From the NCBI GenBank assembly GCA_035041965.1, contig JAPYMA010000176.1:1-64000 (forward strand): a stretch of DNA of 64,000 nucleotides. The letters run 5' to 3'. The notes under the pieces are model-generated. The model did no database searches and had not been told where the DNA came from. It saw only the letters and a list, made by a program, of their open reading frames with translations. Made by a program: the position numbers and the translations under genes. Source of the stretch: Anisakis pegreffii. Its lineage: Eukaryota > Nematoda > Chromadorea > Rhabditida > Anisakidae. This document shows, in pieces, positions 1 through 14,000 of this stretch. How positions within the stretch are numbered: position 1 is the first letter of the stretch; every line of letters starts with the position of its first letter.

Positions 1-3000
1 AGCTGGATCGACTTATGCAAAAAAATTCATATGTTACTGAGCAAACTTGAGCTTACGGTAGCCTTGAAGGTGGCACCCGAGATAGCATTAATAAAATGCC
101 TATATCTCCTCAACTAAGCCAAATTGCTCAGTAAAATTTATAATATTCTGAATCTAGACATTCTGCTGGATCGAACGGTGAAATGAAATTCGCATGTTTC
201 CGGGCAAAGCTGAGAAGACGGTTACCTCGAAGATCGCAATCAGCCTATTGCTAATATGAACGTATTGATTGCTCTATAGTGATCAATTTGTATGAATGAG
301 CGCAACTGCGCTATCGAATTGACATAGGTCTAAGTAAATGGCTATAGCTCCTCAGGAAAACAAAATCGCTCGACAAAACATATGTTTTTCTGAATGTAGA
401 GATCCAGCTGGATCGACTTATGCAAAAAAATTCATATGTTACTGAGCAAACTTGAGCTTACGGTAGCCTTGAAGGTGGCACCCGAGATAGCATTAATAAA
501 ATGCCTATATCTCCTCAACTAAGCCAAATTGCTCAGTAAAATTTATAATATTCTGAATCTAGACATTCTGCTGGATCGAACGGTGAAATGAAATTCGCAT
601 GTTTCCGGGCAAAGCTGAGAAGACGGTTACCTCGAAGATCGCAATCAGCCTATTGCTAATATGAACGTATTGATTGCTCTATAGTGATCAATTTGTATGA
701 ATGAGCGCAACTGCGCTATCGAATTGACATAGGTCTAAGTAAATGGCTATAGCTCCTCAGGAAAACAAAATCGCTCGACAAAACATATGTTTTTCTGAAT
801 GTAGAGATCCAGCTGGATCGACTTATGCAAAAAAATTCATATGTTACTGAGCAAACTTGAGCTTACGGTAGCCTTGAAGGTGGCACCCGAGATAGCATTA
901 ATAAAATGCCTATATCTCCTCAACTAAGCCAAATTGCTCAGTAAAATTTATAATATTCTGAATCTAGACATTCTGCTGGATCGAACGGTGAAATGAAATT
1001 CGCATGTTTCCGGGCAAAGCTGAGAAGACGGTTACCTCGAAGATCGCAATCAGCCTATTGCTAATATGAACGTATTGATTGCTCTATAGTGATCAATTTG
1101 TATGAATGAGCGCAACTGCGCTATCGAATTGACATAGGTCTAAGTAAATGGCTATAGCTCCTCAGGAAAACAAAATCGCTCGACAAAACATATGTTTTTC
1201 TGAATGTAGAGATCCAGCTGGATCGACTTATGCAAAAAAATTCATATGTTACTGAGCAAACTTGAGCTTACGGTAGCCTTGAAGGTGGCACCCGAGATAG
1301 CATTAATAAAATGCCTATATCTCCTCAACTAAGCCAAATTGCTCAGTAAAATTTATAATATTCTGAATCTAGACATTCTGCTGGATCGAACGGTGAAATG
1401 AAATTCGCATGTTTCCGGGCAAAGCTGAGAAGACGGTTACCTCGAAGATCGCAATCAGCCTATTGCTAATATGAACGTATTGATTGCTCTATAGTGATCA
1501 ATTTGTATGAATGAGCGCAACTGCGCTATCGAATTGACATAGGTCTAAGTAAATGGCTATAGCTCCTCAGGAAAACAAAATCGCTCGACAAAACATATGT
1601 TTTTCTGAATGTAGAGATCCAGCTGGATCGACTTATGCAAAAAAATTCATATGTTACTGAGCAAACTTGAGCTTACGGTAGCCTTGAAGGTGGCACCCGA
1701 GATAGCATTAATAAAATGCCTATATCTCCTCAACTAAGCCAAATTGCTCAGTAAAATTTATAATATTCTGAATCTAGACATTCTGCTGGATCGAACGGTG
1801 AAATGAAATTCGCATGTTTCCGGGCAAAGCTGAGAAGACGGTTACCTCGAAGATCGCAATCAGCCTATTGCTAATATGAACGTATTGATTGCTCTATAGT
1901 GATCAATTTGTATGAATGAGCGCAACTGCGCTATCGAATTGACATAGGTCTAAGTAAATGGCTATAGCTCCTCAGGAAAACAAAATCGCTCGACAAAACA
2001 TATGTTTTTCTGAATGTAGAGATCCAGCTGGATCGACTTATGCAAAAAAATTCATATGTTACTGAGCAAACTTGAGCTTACGGTAGCCTTGAAGGTGGCA
2101 CCCGAGATAGCATTAATAAAATGCCTATATCTCCTCAACTAAGCCAAATTGCTCAGTAAAATTTATAATATTCTGAATCTAGACATTCTGCTGGATCGAA
2201 CGGTGAAATGAAATTCGCATGTTTCCGGGCAAAGCTGAGAAGACGGTTACCTCGAAGATCGCAATCAGCCTATTGCTAATATGAACGTATTGATTGCTCT
2301 ATAGTGATCAATTTGTATGAATGAGCGCAACTGCGCTATCGAATTGACATAGGTCTAAGTAAATGGCTATAGCTCCTCAGGAAAACAAAATCGCTCGACA
2401 AAACATATGTTTTTCTGAATGTAGAGATCCAGCTGGATCGACTTATGCAAAAAAATTCATATGTTACTGAGCAAACTTGAGCTTACGGTAGCCTTGAAGG
2501 TGGCACCCGAGATAGCATTAATAAAATGCCTATATCTCCTCAACTAAGCCAAATTGCTCAGTAAAATTTATAATATTCTGAATCTAGACATTCTGCTGGA
2601 TCGAACGGTGAAATGAAATTCGCATGTTTCCGGGCAAAGCTGAGAAGACGGTTACCTCGAAGATCGCAATCAGCCTATTGCTAATATGAACGTATTGATT
2701 GCTCTATAGTGATCAATTTGTATGAATGAGCGCAACTGCGCTATCGAATTGACATAGGTCTAAGTAAATGGCTATAGCTCCTCAGGAAAACAAAATCGCT
2801 CGACAAAACATATGTTTTTCTGAATGTAGAGATCCAGCTGGATCGACTTATGCAAAAAAATTCATATGTTACTGAGCAAACTTGAGCTTACGGTAGCCTT
2901 GAAGGTGGCACCCGAGATAGCATTAATAAAATGCCTATATCTCCTCAACTAAGCCAAATTGCTCAGTAAAATTTATAATATTCTGAATCTAGACATTCTG

Positions 3001-4197
3001 CTGGATCGAACGGTGAAATGAAATTCGCATGTTTCCGGGCAAAGCTGAGAAGACGGTTACCTCGAAGATCGCAATCAGCCTATTGCTAATATGAACGTAT
3101 TGATTGCTCTATAGTGATCAATTTGTATGAATGAGCGCAACTGCGCTATCGAATTGACATAGGTCTAAGTAAATGGCTATAGCTCCTCAGGAAAACAAAA
3201 TCGCTCGACAAAACATATGTTTTTCTGAATGTAGAGATCCAGCTGGATCGACTTATGCAAAAAAATTCATATGTTACTGAGCAAACTTGAGCTTACGGTA
3301 GCCTTGAAGGTGGCACCCGAGATAGCATTAATAAAATGCCTATATCTCCTCAACTAAGCCAAATTGCTCAGTAAAATTTATAATATTCTGAATCTAGACA
3401 TTCTGCTGGATCGAACGGTGAAATGAAATTCGCATGTTTCCGGGCAAAGCTGAGAAGACGGTTACCTCGAAGATCGCAATCAGCCTATTGCTAATATGAA
3501 CGTATTGATTGCTCTATAGTGATCAATTTGTATGAATGAGCGCAACTGCGCTATCGAATTGACATAGGTCTAAGTAAATGGCTATAGCTCCTCAGGAAAA
3601 CAAAATCGCTCGACAAAACATATGTTTTTCTGAATGTAGAGATCCAGCTGGATCGACTTATGCAAAAAAATTCATATGTTACTGAGCAAACTTGAGCTTA
3701 CGGTAGCCTTGAAGGTGGCACCCGAGATAGCATTAATAAAATGCCTATATCTCCTCAACTAAGCCAAATTGCTCAGTAAAATTTATAATATTCTGAATCT
3801 AGACATTCTGCTGGATCGAACGGTGAAATGAAATTCGCATGTTTCCGGGCAAAGCTGAGAAGACGGTTACCTCGAAGATCGCAATCAGCCTATTGCTAAT
3901 ATGAACGTATTGATTGCTCTATAGTGATCAATTTGTATGAATGAGCGCAACTGCGCTATCGAATTGACATAGGTCTAAGTAAATGGCTATAGCTCCTCAG
4001 GAAAACAAAATCGCTCGACAAAACATATGTTTTTCTGAATGTAGAGATCCAGCTGGATCGACTTATGCAAAAAAATTCATATGTTACTGAGCAAACTTGA
4101 GCTTACGGTAGCCTTGAAGGTGGCACCCGAGATAGCATTAATAAAATGCCTATATCTCCTCAACTAAGCCAATTTGCTCAGTAAAATTTATAATATT
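1..4197. repeat. 405-bp tandem satellite array (10 full units plus one partial)
   Basis: Units begin with AGCTGGATCG at 1, 406, 811, 1216, 1621, 2026, 2431, 2836, 3241 and 3646. A partial eleventh unit begins at 4051 and stops matching at 4197. The full units look identical by eye; the partial one has an A-to-T change at 4173. Each unit is itself a dimer. Positions 1-163 and 164-405 both open with GCTGGATCGA-like sequence and both close with a TATAGCTCCTCA-like then TTCTGAATGTAGA-like stretch. The second half carries about 79 extra bases, which include a small hairpin, AGCGCA-AC-TGCGCT. No ORF of note lies inside. The array continues beyond the left edge of the window. Confidence 0.97.
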
Positions 4198-4209
4198 ACA
4201 AAAAGTTAC

Positions 4210-6739
4210 TTTGAGGAAATCGAACTTCTCTCCCGAGCAATCACGACACGCAAAATCAGCAGACCATGCTTTGCCAATATAATTGCCTAGGTAATTCATG
4301 AAACGCTTGCTCGACTCATCGCCGTGTATGATCAGTGGAGTTGTCGAATGATCAGTGTTCGTCACCTTCAAAGCAAATTCGGTTCAGTTCGATTCCCGAA
4401 CCAAAATTATTTCAAACGTATTGTAATCGCAAGCGATTTACTGACTGAAGCGTTACGGTAAATTTCATTGTATACCATTGAAAGAAGCGTTAGGTTGAGT
4501 TGTTGTGAGAAGGTATTCCACTTACATAAGCGTCTCCGTTATCACTGAAGTCTAATCTGAGCTCGTCGACACTCACGTCAACGCTCTGTAGCAATTCGGA
4601 CTTTGAATCGATCGAGAGCTTTAGCGAATCCTACAGTTACACAATGGGCTACAGAAATTGTAATCAAATAATGCTTGAAACAATAAGAATTCCTGACGAG
4701 AACATGAGCATTCATCATTCAAAATCAGCTGAGTTCAAGTCGTTCAACATTTCAACGTCATAAATTTGAAAATAACATTTTCTATCAAATACGGCCGAAA
4801 ATTCGCCACCGAAATCATTAACTGTTCAGATTTTAGACCGATTCCCAATCCTGCGGGTATTCCTCAATAGTATTCAAAAGAGGTCTCCTCTCTCGCGAAG
4901 GGTGAAGGCCCCTTGATCGAGAAGAAGAGAACTGATCTCACCCTTATTTGTTCATTCAAAAACAACTGTGTGTAAATCAGTTGCTCATCTTTGATTTCAT
5001 TCTCAGCTTCTGCAGATTCGAGCAGATTGAACAAGTCTGTTGCGTATCCAATGAATGATTTCGAATCCAGAAACCTGCAAGGAATGCCACCGTTATAGTT
5101 TTAGACAACGATTAGTAAGAACTTGAGACTATATCATCACTGAAACTAATACCGTTGAGATATCGTCAACTGAGATATCCTTATGAAGTTATTTTCCGGA
5201 AAGAGAATGGTTCAAGTCAACTGCATCTGGAAGAGAAGTGCGATTGTGTTTTAAATGTAAGCATCGCATACAAAGCGATTACTAGCATTTAGACCAATTC
5301 ACTCTTAGCTTCTGCAGATTGACATTGTTATTGTTTCCGATATCGCCATTGGAATCGTTACGATTCATTATCATTATTTGTGTTACATTATTCGCCATGT
5401 TATCACTGATATTACCAGACCTATTGTCGATACCAATAATCTAACGAATATTGCTCACCTTTTACCCTTTTTCACACTTGGATATCGTTCTTGAAGCGAT
5501 TCATCTGGGAAACATGATCTGCTTGCTGAGAAAACAATGCGACTGTCGGGAAAAGATTCTGTGAATCTTTTCAAAATTTCATCCTCAGCACCATTCAACA
5601 CTGAGGTATCTCTAAAACAGTGAGGATTTCAAGAAATTCTTCAACTGACTCAATAATTTTCTAGAGTGAAATCTCAGATATTATTATCGGTAAATGAGGT
5701 TAACTTTTGCCCTTCTTGTTATACCATATGAAAATGATGGCTCTAATTTTTGTGACTATACAAGCGATCACACGACTAAGAATTTCCAAGACTCAAGAAC
5801 ACTCACTACTTTTTCTGAATAGAACATGATAATTGTTCAATATTAAAGTGAACACAGCAAACAAGCATTGTGCACATGCACGCCAAACGAAAACAGTGAT
5901 CATGCATGAAACATTAAAACGAGTAACGAACGCCTCAGTGTAGAGCACCACCAAATCGTTCCGGCCTTTATCTTTCTCAAGTGATTGCTTCAGTAATCGG
6001 ATCTTTTCTGCACCATCCTAATAGATAATAACGATATGTGTATGCAGTATAAATAGGTTGATGGAATCAGACTTCAATCCTACCTAGTATCAGTCCTATC
6101 ATCAGTTATCCAACCTACTATCGGATTCATTCTGAGCGATTCACTCATCCGATTATTTCGAGTCGATAGTGATCAAAATCATCTTCAGTCAAAGATCAAA
6201 ACATAAGAAATCGGTTAATGGTGCAAAAAACCACAAAATTCATATCACAAATGACTGGATGTGCTATCAAAGGAATCAATAATGTGCTTTCATATTAACA
6301 ATGCTGTATATTAACAAAGGTAACAACGATAACAGGTACGATTGATGGGGAACTATCGAATCTACATCAGTCAAGATATTCAAGACATATGGAATCCACT
6401 CCGAAATAATCCAGCAAAGAAGTCTGGAACTAGCCATCCTTTTCTATGATAATCATTCAAACACCGGAACAATCGGAAAAGGATGTATCTGACGAGAGCC
6501 AAATGCAAAAATTCAAAAAATGTTTTGCACACCAATTCTGCGGGACGGTGCGGCAAATCAGATCCGATGATTTCCAAAGAGAGTCTAGAAGAGCGTGCGG
6601 AACGCTGAAGTCGTTGTAGGCCATCGGTTTGCCTGGTTGCGATTGTGATAACTTTCAGGGATAATGACTGAGCATTGACTGAATCTGACAATAGCAAAAT
6701 CAACGTTAGTAACGAGAATACACCCACTCGACTTAACAT
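4210..6739 (-). CDS. Diverged procollagen lysyl hydroxylase (PLOD) paralog, 5' six exons only
   Basis: Exons on the minus strand: 6533-6739, 5932-6017, 5459-5611, 4942-5074, 4526-4630 and 4210-4365 (280 codons visible). The start at 6737-6739 opens a signal peptide (hydrophobic residues about 6-18, then SVNAQS). The domain KVITIATRQTDG follows, and exon 6 has [11 protein letters not shown], both matching the complete PLOD gene upstream. Exons 2, 3 and 5 have the same lengths (86, 153 and 105 nt) as in that gene, and all intron phases (0, 2, 2, 0, 0) agree. Glycosyltransferase metal residues are lost: the D-x-x-D pair becomes E97...T100, and the later DDDQ becomes KDEQ (177-180). The hydroxylase half would lie beyond the satellite and is not seen. 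Exon 6 ends in a normal donor (AAA|gtaact) 12 nt from the satellite. The gene may continue across a satellite-filled intron or may be broken there. The acceptor of exon 6 (TTTGAAG) is the least certain boundary. Confidence 0.8.
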
Positions 6740-6747
6740 TATTAGCC

Positions 6748-6750
6748 CTG
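6748..6750 (-). other. Probable trans-splice acceptor of the PLOD paralog
   Basis: On the minus strand CATTTTCAG ends here, only 8 nt before the ATG at 6739. No coding exon precedes it, so spliced-leader addition is the simplest reading. The alternative is an unseen 5' UTR exon. Confidence 0.5.
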
Positions 6751-8087
6751 AAAATGAATTCTTTATAGAATCACTATTCATCAATGAATTGATATCATTA
6801 TCAACCATCAATAAGGCGATGTTACTACTCGATGACCGATAATATCCGAATAATTGAGAAGTAACCTGGACTATTACTGTAATGATTTCGAAGAATTGCA
6901 ACGAAATATGCATCCTGACTTTACGATATTGACAGATATCAATGGAAAACTGCAGTAATACGTAGGATACTGATTATACCTCATATTTCGTCATTTAGAT
7001 CATTGTACCTCAGTGCAAAAGCAAACTAAGTTTTCGACTGCTGAAATCAATTTTGGAAACCAAATATCAGTGACAGTGGAATATACCACTCAAATCACTG
7101 GTATAAAAAGCATCATGAAATAAGATTACTTTTATTCATTAAGAAGAAAATGAATTCATCAACAACGGTAACAACAGGCAACAATTTTTGTCTCTTCTCA
7201 GTTTGCGTTCGAAATGGAATGAACTCACCATGTTGATGGTCAGAGTTGCAATAAAGAGCCGAATCATAACAACTTAGTACAATTAATAAATAGACCAATA
7301 AAGTTCACATATGTTTCTAGCATCAGGTGAGAATTGAATAAACTTACAATTTGAGAATTACAAACCATTCAAAGCCGAAGATATGTTTACATTGTATATC
7401 TCAAGTGGATATGCATAAATCTTAGAGGTACAGAACGGATGAAATTCAGTCTCTGGTTGGTGGATTTCGGACTTAAGATATATTTATGCATTTCTTTTCT
7501 TCAATTGATGAAAACAAAGGATACAAGCATTTGGTACATGTATCGTGATTCGATAAAAATTAGACCTGATAAGAAAATATCTGATGAAATTGGTAAGTTG
7601 ATTATTGACCTGAAGCGAAGACTAATCCACATATATAAATAACAATCGAACGCACGATTAAACTACGATGCAGTAGGAATTTGGGTTGATTAGATTGATG
7701 GCGGAAAATTTTAAAGCAGATAATCAATGATACAAAAATACAACGAAGAAGAGACTGACACTAGAAAACCCGTATTAAAAGCAGTTGTAAAAGCTTAAAT
7801 GAGGTTATTTTTATAGTTCGTCGGATCTAGCAGCAGTTTTTGCATCAAAAGTTTAGTGAATCTTTCATAATTTACTTTTTTCATGGTTCGAATAAAATGA
7901 TCAAGCTGTACTACTTATGACACCTTCATCATATAGGCCAACTTGTGTCGACGACAAATATTCGCTAAGTCCGAAGACTTAGCGAACGTCGAAAATAGAA
8001 GGATTTCTGTCAGTTCAGTGGCTGTCAGGAGCTCAGAATATTACTGGCAATGGCGGAATAAAACATTCGCCAGAATTGGATACAAAT
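6751..8087. other. Intergenic gap between the two PLOD genes
   Basis: About 1.3 kb lies between the stop of the complete PLOD gene and the start of its paralog. Short ORFs exist on both strands (for example 7439-7642 plus and 7113-7298 minus), but none shows a recognisable domain, splice context or paired homology. I see no clear AATAAA signal on the minus strand. The gap probably holds the 3' UTR of the upstream gene and the promoter region of the downstream one. Confidence 0.5.
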
Positions 8088-11000
8088 TTATGGATTCAAG
8101 AATGAAACTGCAATGTAGCGAGTGCCTTCAGTGGTCGGCAGTCCTTCGTGCAGATGTGTCAATCGACCCGGAAATAGCATCGAGTACCCTAAAATCAACA
8201 ATTATTATCGCGATATCCACAGATATTGAAGGTAGTTCACACCACAGGATTATATCACTTGCTTTAAACAATAGAATGTATCTCACACAAGGATAAAACT
8301 GAGATTTGGCTCTAGCAAATGGATCGATGAGTATGATTTAATGATTTGGGTTTAGATACCGTTTATCTCAATATCAATAGTTTAGGTGAACCGCAACTGA
8401 AGTTACCGATCAAATCGGTGACTTTATTGACCAAATTTGAACTTATCGCTCAGCACTTACCAACTCGATCTGCATCGACGGTGCAATTGTACCGTATATA
8501 GCGAACACCACCACCTTGGTAGTCTACACCGCGACGATTCAGCGCCACATCGATGCTGTATGTGGATGCGTCTTGATGTGGCCTTAGCGAAGCTTGTTCG
8601 TCTGGTCGATAACGAACCACAAACATCATACTCGATTGCACTGGCTGAAACAAATCCTCAGTTAGTTTCTGAAATCGCAATTGAAGTTCGAAACGAATAA
8701 AGCCGCAGTGCATAGATGATATAACATCAAAGAGACGTGCTTATTATATCATATGAAGGCGTATATAACTGATTAACGAAAAGTTTTCAATAGACAACGG
8801 ATCAATTAACTGAACAATTTTCAAAACAATTCAGAATCTCGGATGAGTGCAATCAGTATCATCAGTTATACCTGTTGGTAATATCCAATGAAAAGTTTCT
8901 CTTGCATTGGTCTTACATATTCATCCATGAAATACAACCAATGCCTTTCGAAATCAATTTGTTTCATATGAATATCACGAGTTGGAACATTCTCATAGCC
9001 TCCGGCTAAGCGTCCGTCCTGAAAGTTTCTTTACTCATTCGGAATCTTTTCCGGAAATTCCGCGCTCATGATCTGTGAATTGACGATGATATTCTTCAGG
9101 AGATGCTAGCTCGTTTGAACAAAAAACATCAGACACCGCTGGAAATCCACTGAACCATTATATAAAACAAATTCATATTTCCTTCCGCTCACAATCAATA
9201 AGCAAAAATAACATTTACGATTTTATGTCCCGAAACTATCTCATTACCTACAAGAAACGTCCATCACGTTATCACAAAGACCTATACAGCAACTGATATA
9301 GTTTTCAACTAATTGTAAGCATTTACACACCTGATTTTTACCAGAAGACCATTCACCAAAATTCTCCATTTCTTCAATTAGTTCCTTACAAAACATTTCG
9401 GACATCAGTGGGAAGTCATAAACATCCTGACACGGCTGATTGACTGGAGCCTCCGGTGCTAACACATCGAAGTATTCCTTGGGAATGTAGCGTGATTCCC
9501 ACAACTGTAACAGTTGAGTAATCCATAAATTAGACGGAAAAGAATAAGTTTTTGCTGAGTTCGGAGAAAATCTCAGAAACTTTAAATTGCAGCTGGAGAG
9601 CAAGCTCAAGCAAAAAGTCGAGTAGCATGTGCTTCTATTGAATACCGCCAAATTAACAACTCCATTTGGTAGTATATCAGTGTGAATTTTGATCATATGC
9701 TTAATCAAAGTCTTCCGATTTAATTTCCAAATGAATCGATCCATTTTGATCAGGCACTAATGCATGAGCTGGTGAAAACTTCAGACGAAAGAATCAAACA
9801 ACTTACGTAGCGATTATCAAAGATCTGATACATTTCAGGATGCAATTTTGTCTGGTCGAAATCATCGCTGATAACCAGAAAGCCAAAGTATTGACGATTA
9901 TCCACATACATAAAATGTCCCTGAAATCCACCAAAGTCTAGACTGCTGTTCTTTTGTGATACAGTTGAATACAGTTGGAAAATGAACTGATTTGACCGAA
10001 ATTCAGAAAGTTATTCGCGTATTGCTAAAGAATTCATCTGTAAGACGTGAACAGCTTTCTGAGTTACGGAATTGAAACTGATCAAATTCCCCGAGAAAAT
10101 CTTTTCGAAAGAGAGGCACTGATGAGTTTCTATGACCGATGAAATAAAGACGACAGGTGAATCGCTTGCAAGCGATTTAGCATCAGCCACACTGGAAAAC
10201 CTACCGATGATCGTGCAAAATCACAGAAAGCCATATCAGGATCCAGTTTCGGATTAGCCGAGTATGCCTCCTTGAGGTGATCAAACTGAAAGAATAAAGA
10301 TCAAATTGATGCTTCGAAAAATGGATTTCTGAAATCAACGAAAAAGAAACTTGAAGATTCGCAAATAGAGCAAGTTAACAACTGAAACGTACGCTGAACG
10401 AGATTCACATTGCTAAATGTGAATAATATTCACTGAGATCGTATTACAACAGGAACAAATCAAGTGTAGACGAGAACAAATTTGCGCAAAAATCTGGTTA
10501 ATTGGCAAAAGCTAACGAAAATACCTTCCAGTTTGCGATCAGATAAACAGAATTTATAAACGGCACATTCCAGATGCCCGTTCTTTGCTGTTTCACAATT
10601 TCAATATAGTCATGCGATCGTGCATAATAACCATTTTCGGAGATGGCTCCCCAGAAATTCGAGAAGAATTTATCCTGTTGAACAACCAACGGTGACAGTA
10701 TACCACTGAAATAGGCGATGAGAGATTCCATGAAAATGAACTGCATTGCTTTGAATTTTTTCAACGAAACGCCAATATTACAATTAATAATACTTCGGAA
10801 ATAGTGAAAATGTGACCTACATTTTGAGATTATAAGCAGTTTCGACGAGAATCCGCAGCGTATCCGCATTTACTAAGTGCACATCAGCGTCAATCATCAA
10901 CATATAATCAGTCTTCACTTGAGTCGCATATTCCCTGATAAGCAGCACGTAACTGAGGATTTAAAGAACCGATGGTGATTAGAATGATGATAATTATACG

Positions 11001-14000
11001 TGGAATGGTGAACAATAAGGACAATTTGTAATGGAACTGAGGATGAAGATAAGCAACTCACAAAGTAAATGATCTCGCCTCACGCTCACCAAGATCAGTC
11101 AAAAGATTATCCAGATGGATTGAATTACATCTCGTTTTCATACCACTGATGAAATCATTGACCTGAAGTAAATTTCCGTCGATATAATGATGAAATATTG
11201 CTTTTTTAACGGCATAGAAGATATTTTAATTCTTTTAGTTCTACTCAAATGTATGATTCAATCAGTATCTAATGCAAATTCAAGTGGAGTCTCTTAAATG
11301 TGTCATCAGAATACATATATAACAGAATTGTCCCACAAAAAATACTGAGTTCAAGATTTCCTTTGTTTGTGAGCGATTTCTCAAATCATCAGTGTCAACA
11401 AATTTGATTTTGTGATCGATGGCTTCTTGCTGTTCATCTATATCAGTGGTTCTCATAGGGGGTGAAATTACCCAATTTGGGTAATTTGGAGGTGTCAAGG
11501 GGTAATGGAGGGTGTCGAGAAATTAGTATTTCGTGCATTTGCTATGTAATGATGGATCGCCATTGTGATGGTATTTTTTAACTCGGATATGTAAATGCGG
11601 TTACTTGATGGTAACAATCTTCTCCTCTTTTTTGAGTATCATTAGCTCGTCCGGGCCTGACACAGTTTTCATTTGTTTTATTAGGGTTTTCATTCTTTTC
11701 CTTGCTGTTATAGTCGCTCTCATAGCTTTTATCACCAGAAGTGTTCTCTTCTGCTAATTTCTCATTCATTTCACTCAACAATTCAAGTCAAATTCTCATT
11801 CTATCAAATACACTCTATAAATGATTATTTGATTGTCGAATATTGTTGAGCAATTCAATTCGATTGTTGTATTGTTGATTTCGGCTGTCAACACTCGTCA
11901 ACGTATCCAGATAAATAGTATATGCTACAGAATGAGAAGTTGATTCGAACTGTGAAGTGAAATGAAACGAAGTGAATGAGAAAAACTCATGAAGAGAACG
12001 ATATTCGCATGCAATAGCTATGAGAGCGAATACAACACGTCTGAAAAGAATGAGAATTCATCTAAATCAGTTTGAAGTGAGCGTGTAACAGACAATAGCT
12101 TTCCATGCAATCATAATCGATTGCAGTAATAAGCAACACGTAAGTTCTTCGGTCACAAAGCACTGACTGTACACATCAGTATCGCGTAAAACTCACATCT
12201 TTTTCATTATACTTCTGATTATTGTAAATGTAGAGATCAATTTTTGACAACGGATAGTTGAGGTTTTTAATTGCATCTAGGAATTCACGCACGAATGGAA
12301 TCGGCTTAACGATCATAATCGCCAACAACACAGTTGGCCAGCCTTCTTCTTTTTCTATGCTACGATCCTGAAATCATTCAAACCATTTAGTTTCTTATGA
12401 GAGGAGATTTCTTTCAAACATTCGCAGAAGACTCAAAGAACATTCAAAAAACAAAAGTTCCCATTGCATTGATGATAATAATGAGGAGAATCGTGATAAT
12501 AACAAAAATAAACTGTCAAAGTGATCTTATGGAAAGAAATTGATAAACAGTAGAATCATGCTTACTAAGAGATCAAGAGGCTCGTCAGTTCTGGTGGTTT
12601 TGCAAAACAGGCATCCGTCATGCTGTGACCATGAGTTACCAATATAATTGCCTAAATAGTTCAAAAATATTTTACTCGGACCATTTCCGTGAACAATTAA
12701 CGGATGTGTATTGTAGGGCACATTTGAGATCTGAAATTATGCAAAGAGATATGTGGAGTGATTAACAAAATATCTTGATCAGTGCAATGCCAGATTTGTT
12801 TGAAATCCTTCAAAATAATCTCAAATTGAGAAACACGTTAAACTCCTTCAATCGGGCACACTCACTTGAGCATCACCATTATCATTAAATTCGATGGCAA
12901 CATCATCCTTAATTCCATTCAAATTTTGGAATATAAATGACATCGAATCCAATGTTATCTTCAGATCATTCTGAAAGATTACCCTATGTTAGTTATACAC
13001 AATGAGGATGGCTTTGAGTATAATTTCAAAATTTATGTGTAAACATCACGGAAAACATATGAATGGTACTGGAGGTCTCCTGTGGAGAAATAAAAAGCCA
13101 GTCATTTGCGCCCAACTCTAAGGTCGAGCTTCAAGAACAATCGGCACTCACTCGCAGCTTTTCGTCGAGATAAATGTTCGTATAGTACAACTGATCATCG
13201 TCCTCATCCGCTACTGGATACTCGTTAATGATACGCCATATCTCAGGCGCATAGCCCATAAATAGGCCAGAATTTAGGAATCTGAATAGTTTAAAAGTTT
13301 AGAACAAGATTCAATACCACCAAACGAATTCAAACAATCACAGAAACGAGGAAATTCACTAGCATATGCAATGAAAAAAGAACAAAATTAAAAAAATACC
13401 TTTTGCCGAATTGTACGGTAGGATATTCAGGTGCGAGTTCCTTTCGTGGCCAGCAGAAAGGTTCAGCCGAGAAAACGACTCGGTACTTGTAGTAAATCTC
13501 GTCGAATTTTGCCAAGATTTCCTCCTCTCCAGCATTGAATACAACATCATATCTTAAGATGATTCCGATGACAATTTTCTTTCTCTTCAAATTTCATAGA
13601 ACTGCTGAATAATGAAACAGTTGTCTTTTCCGAGCGATTTCCTTGCAGTCAAACATTTTTATATTCTCTGGCATTAATAAGCCATTTCTCTCGAGAGATT
13701 GTTGCTTACTTTCTGAGCAAAGAGGGCTCGATACGATCCCAAAAGCTGTCAGCATTTATTGTTAATAGAAAAAAGACGGAATCACTCACGCATCGACGAA
13801 CAGCACGATGACATCTTCTCGATCCTTGTATTCTTTCAGTGATTCGCGCAGAATTTTAATTTTCTGACCACCACCCTGAACAATTCCGAATAACTTCAAT
13901 GAAAACATTTCATTTCAAATTTATCATGAAATTCATTTATAGGAAGCTGAATGTAGGCTTGAATTGATTAAGAATCCAGTCGGCTCTTTCATCATCTTGA

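Noticed and set aside
1..4197. CRISPR array or gene cluster as an explanation for the regular repeats
   Set aside because: The whole 405-bp unit is repeated with no variable spacers and no coding capacity, so it is satellite DNA.
7943..8296. 117-codon plus-strand ORF
   Set aside because: It overlaps, antisense, the last exon of the PLOD gene, whose HEGLPTT...GTRYIAVSF end is unmistakable.
8437..8700. 87-codon plus-strand ORF
   Set aside because: Antisense shadow of PLOD exon 15, which carries the H-x-D iron site.
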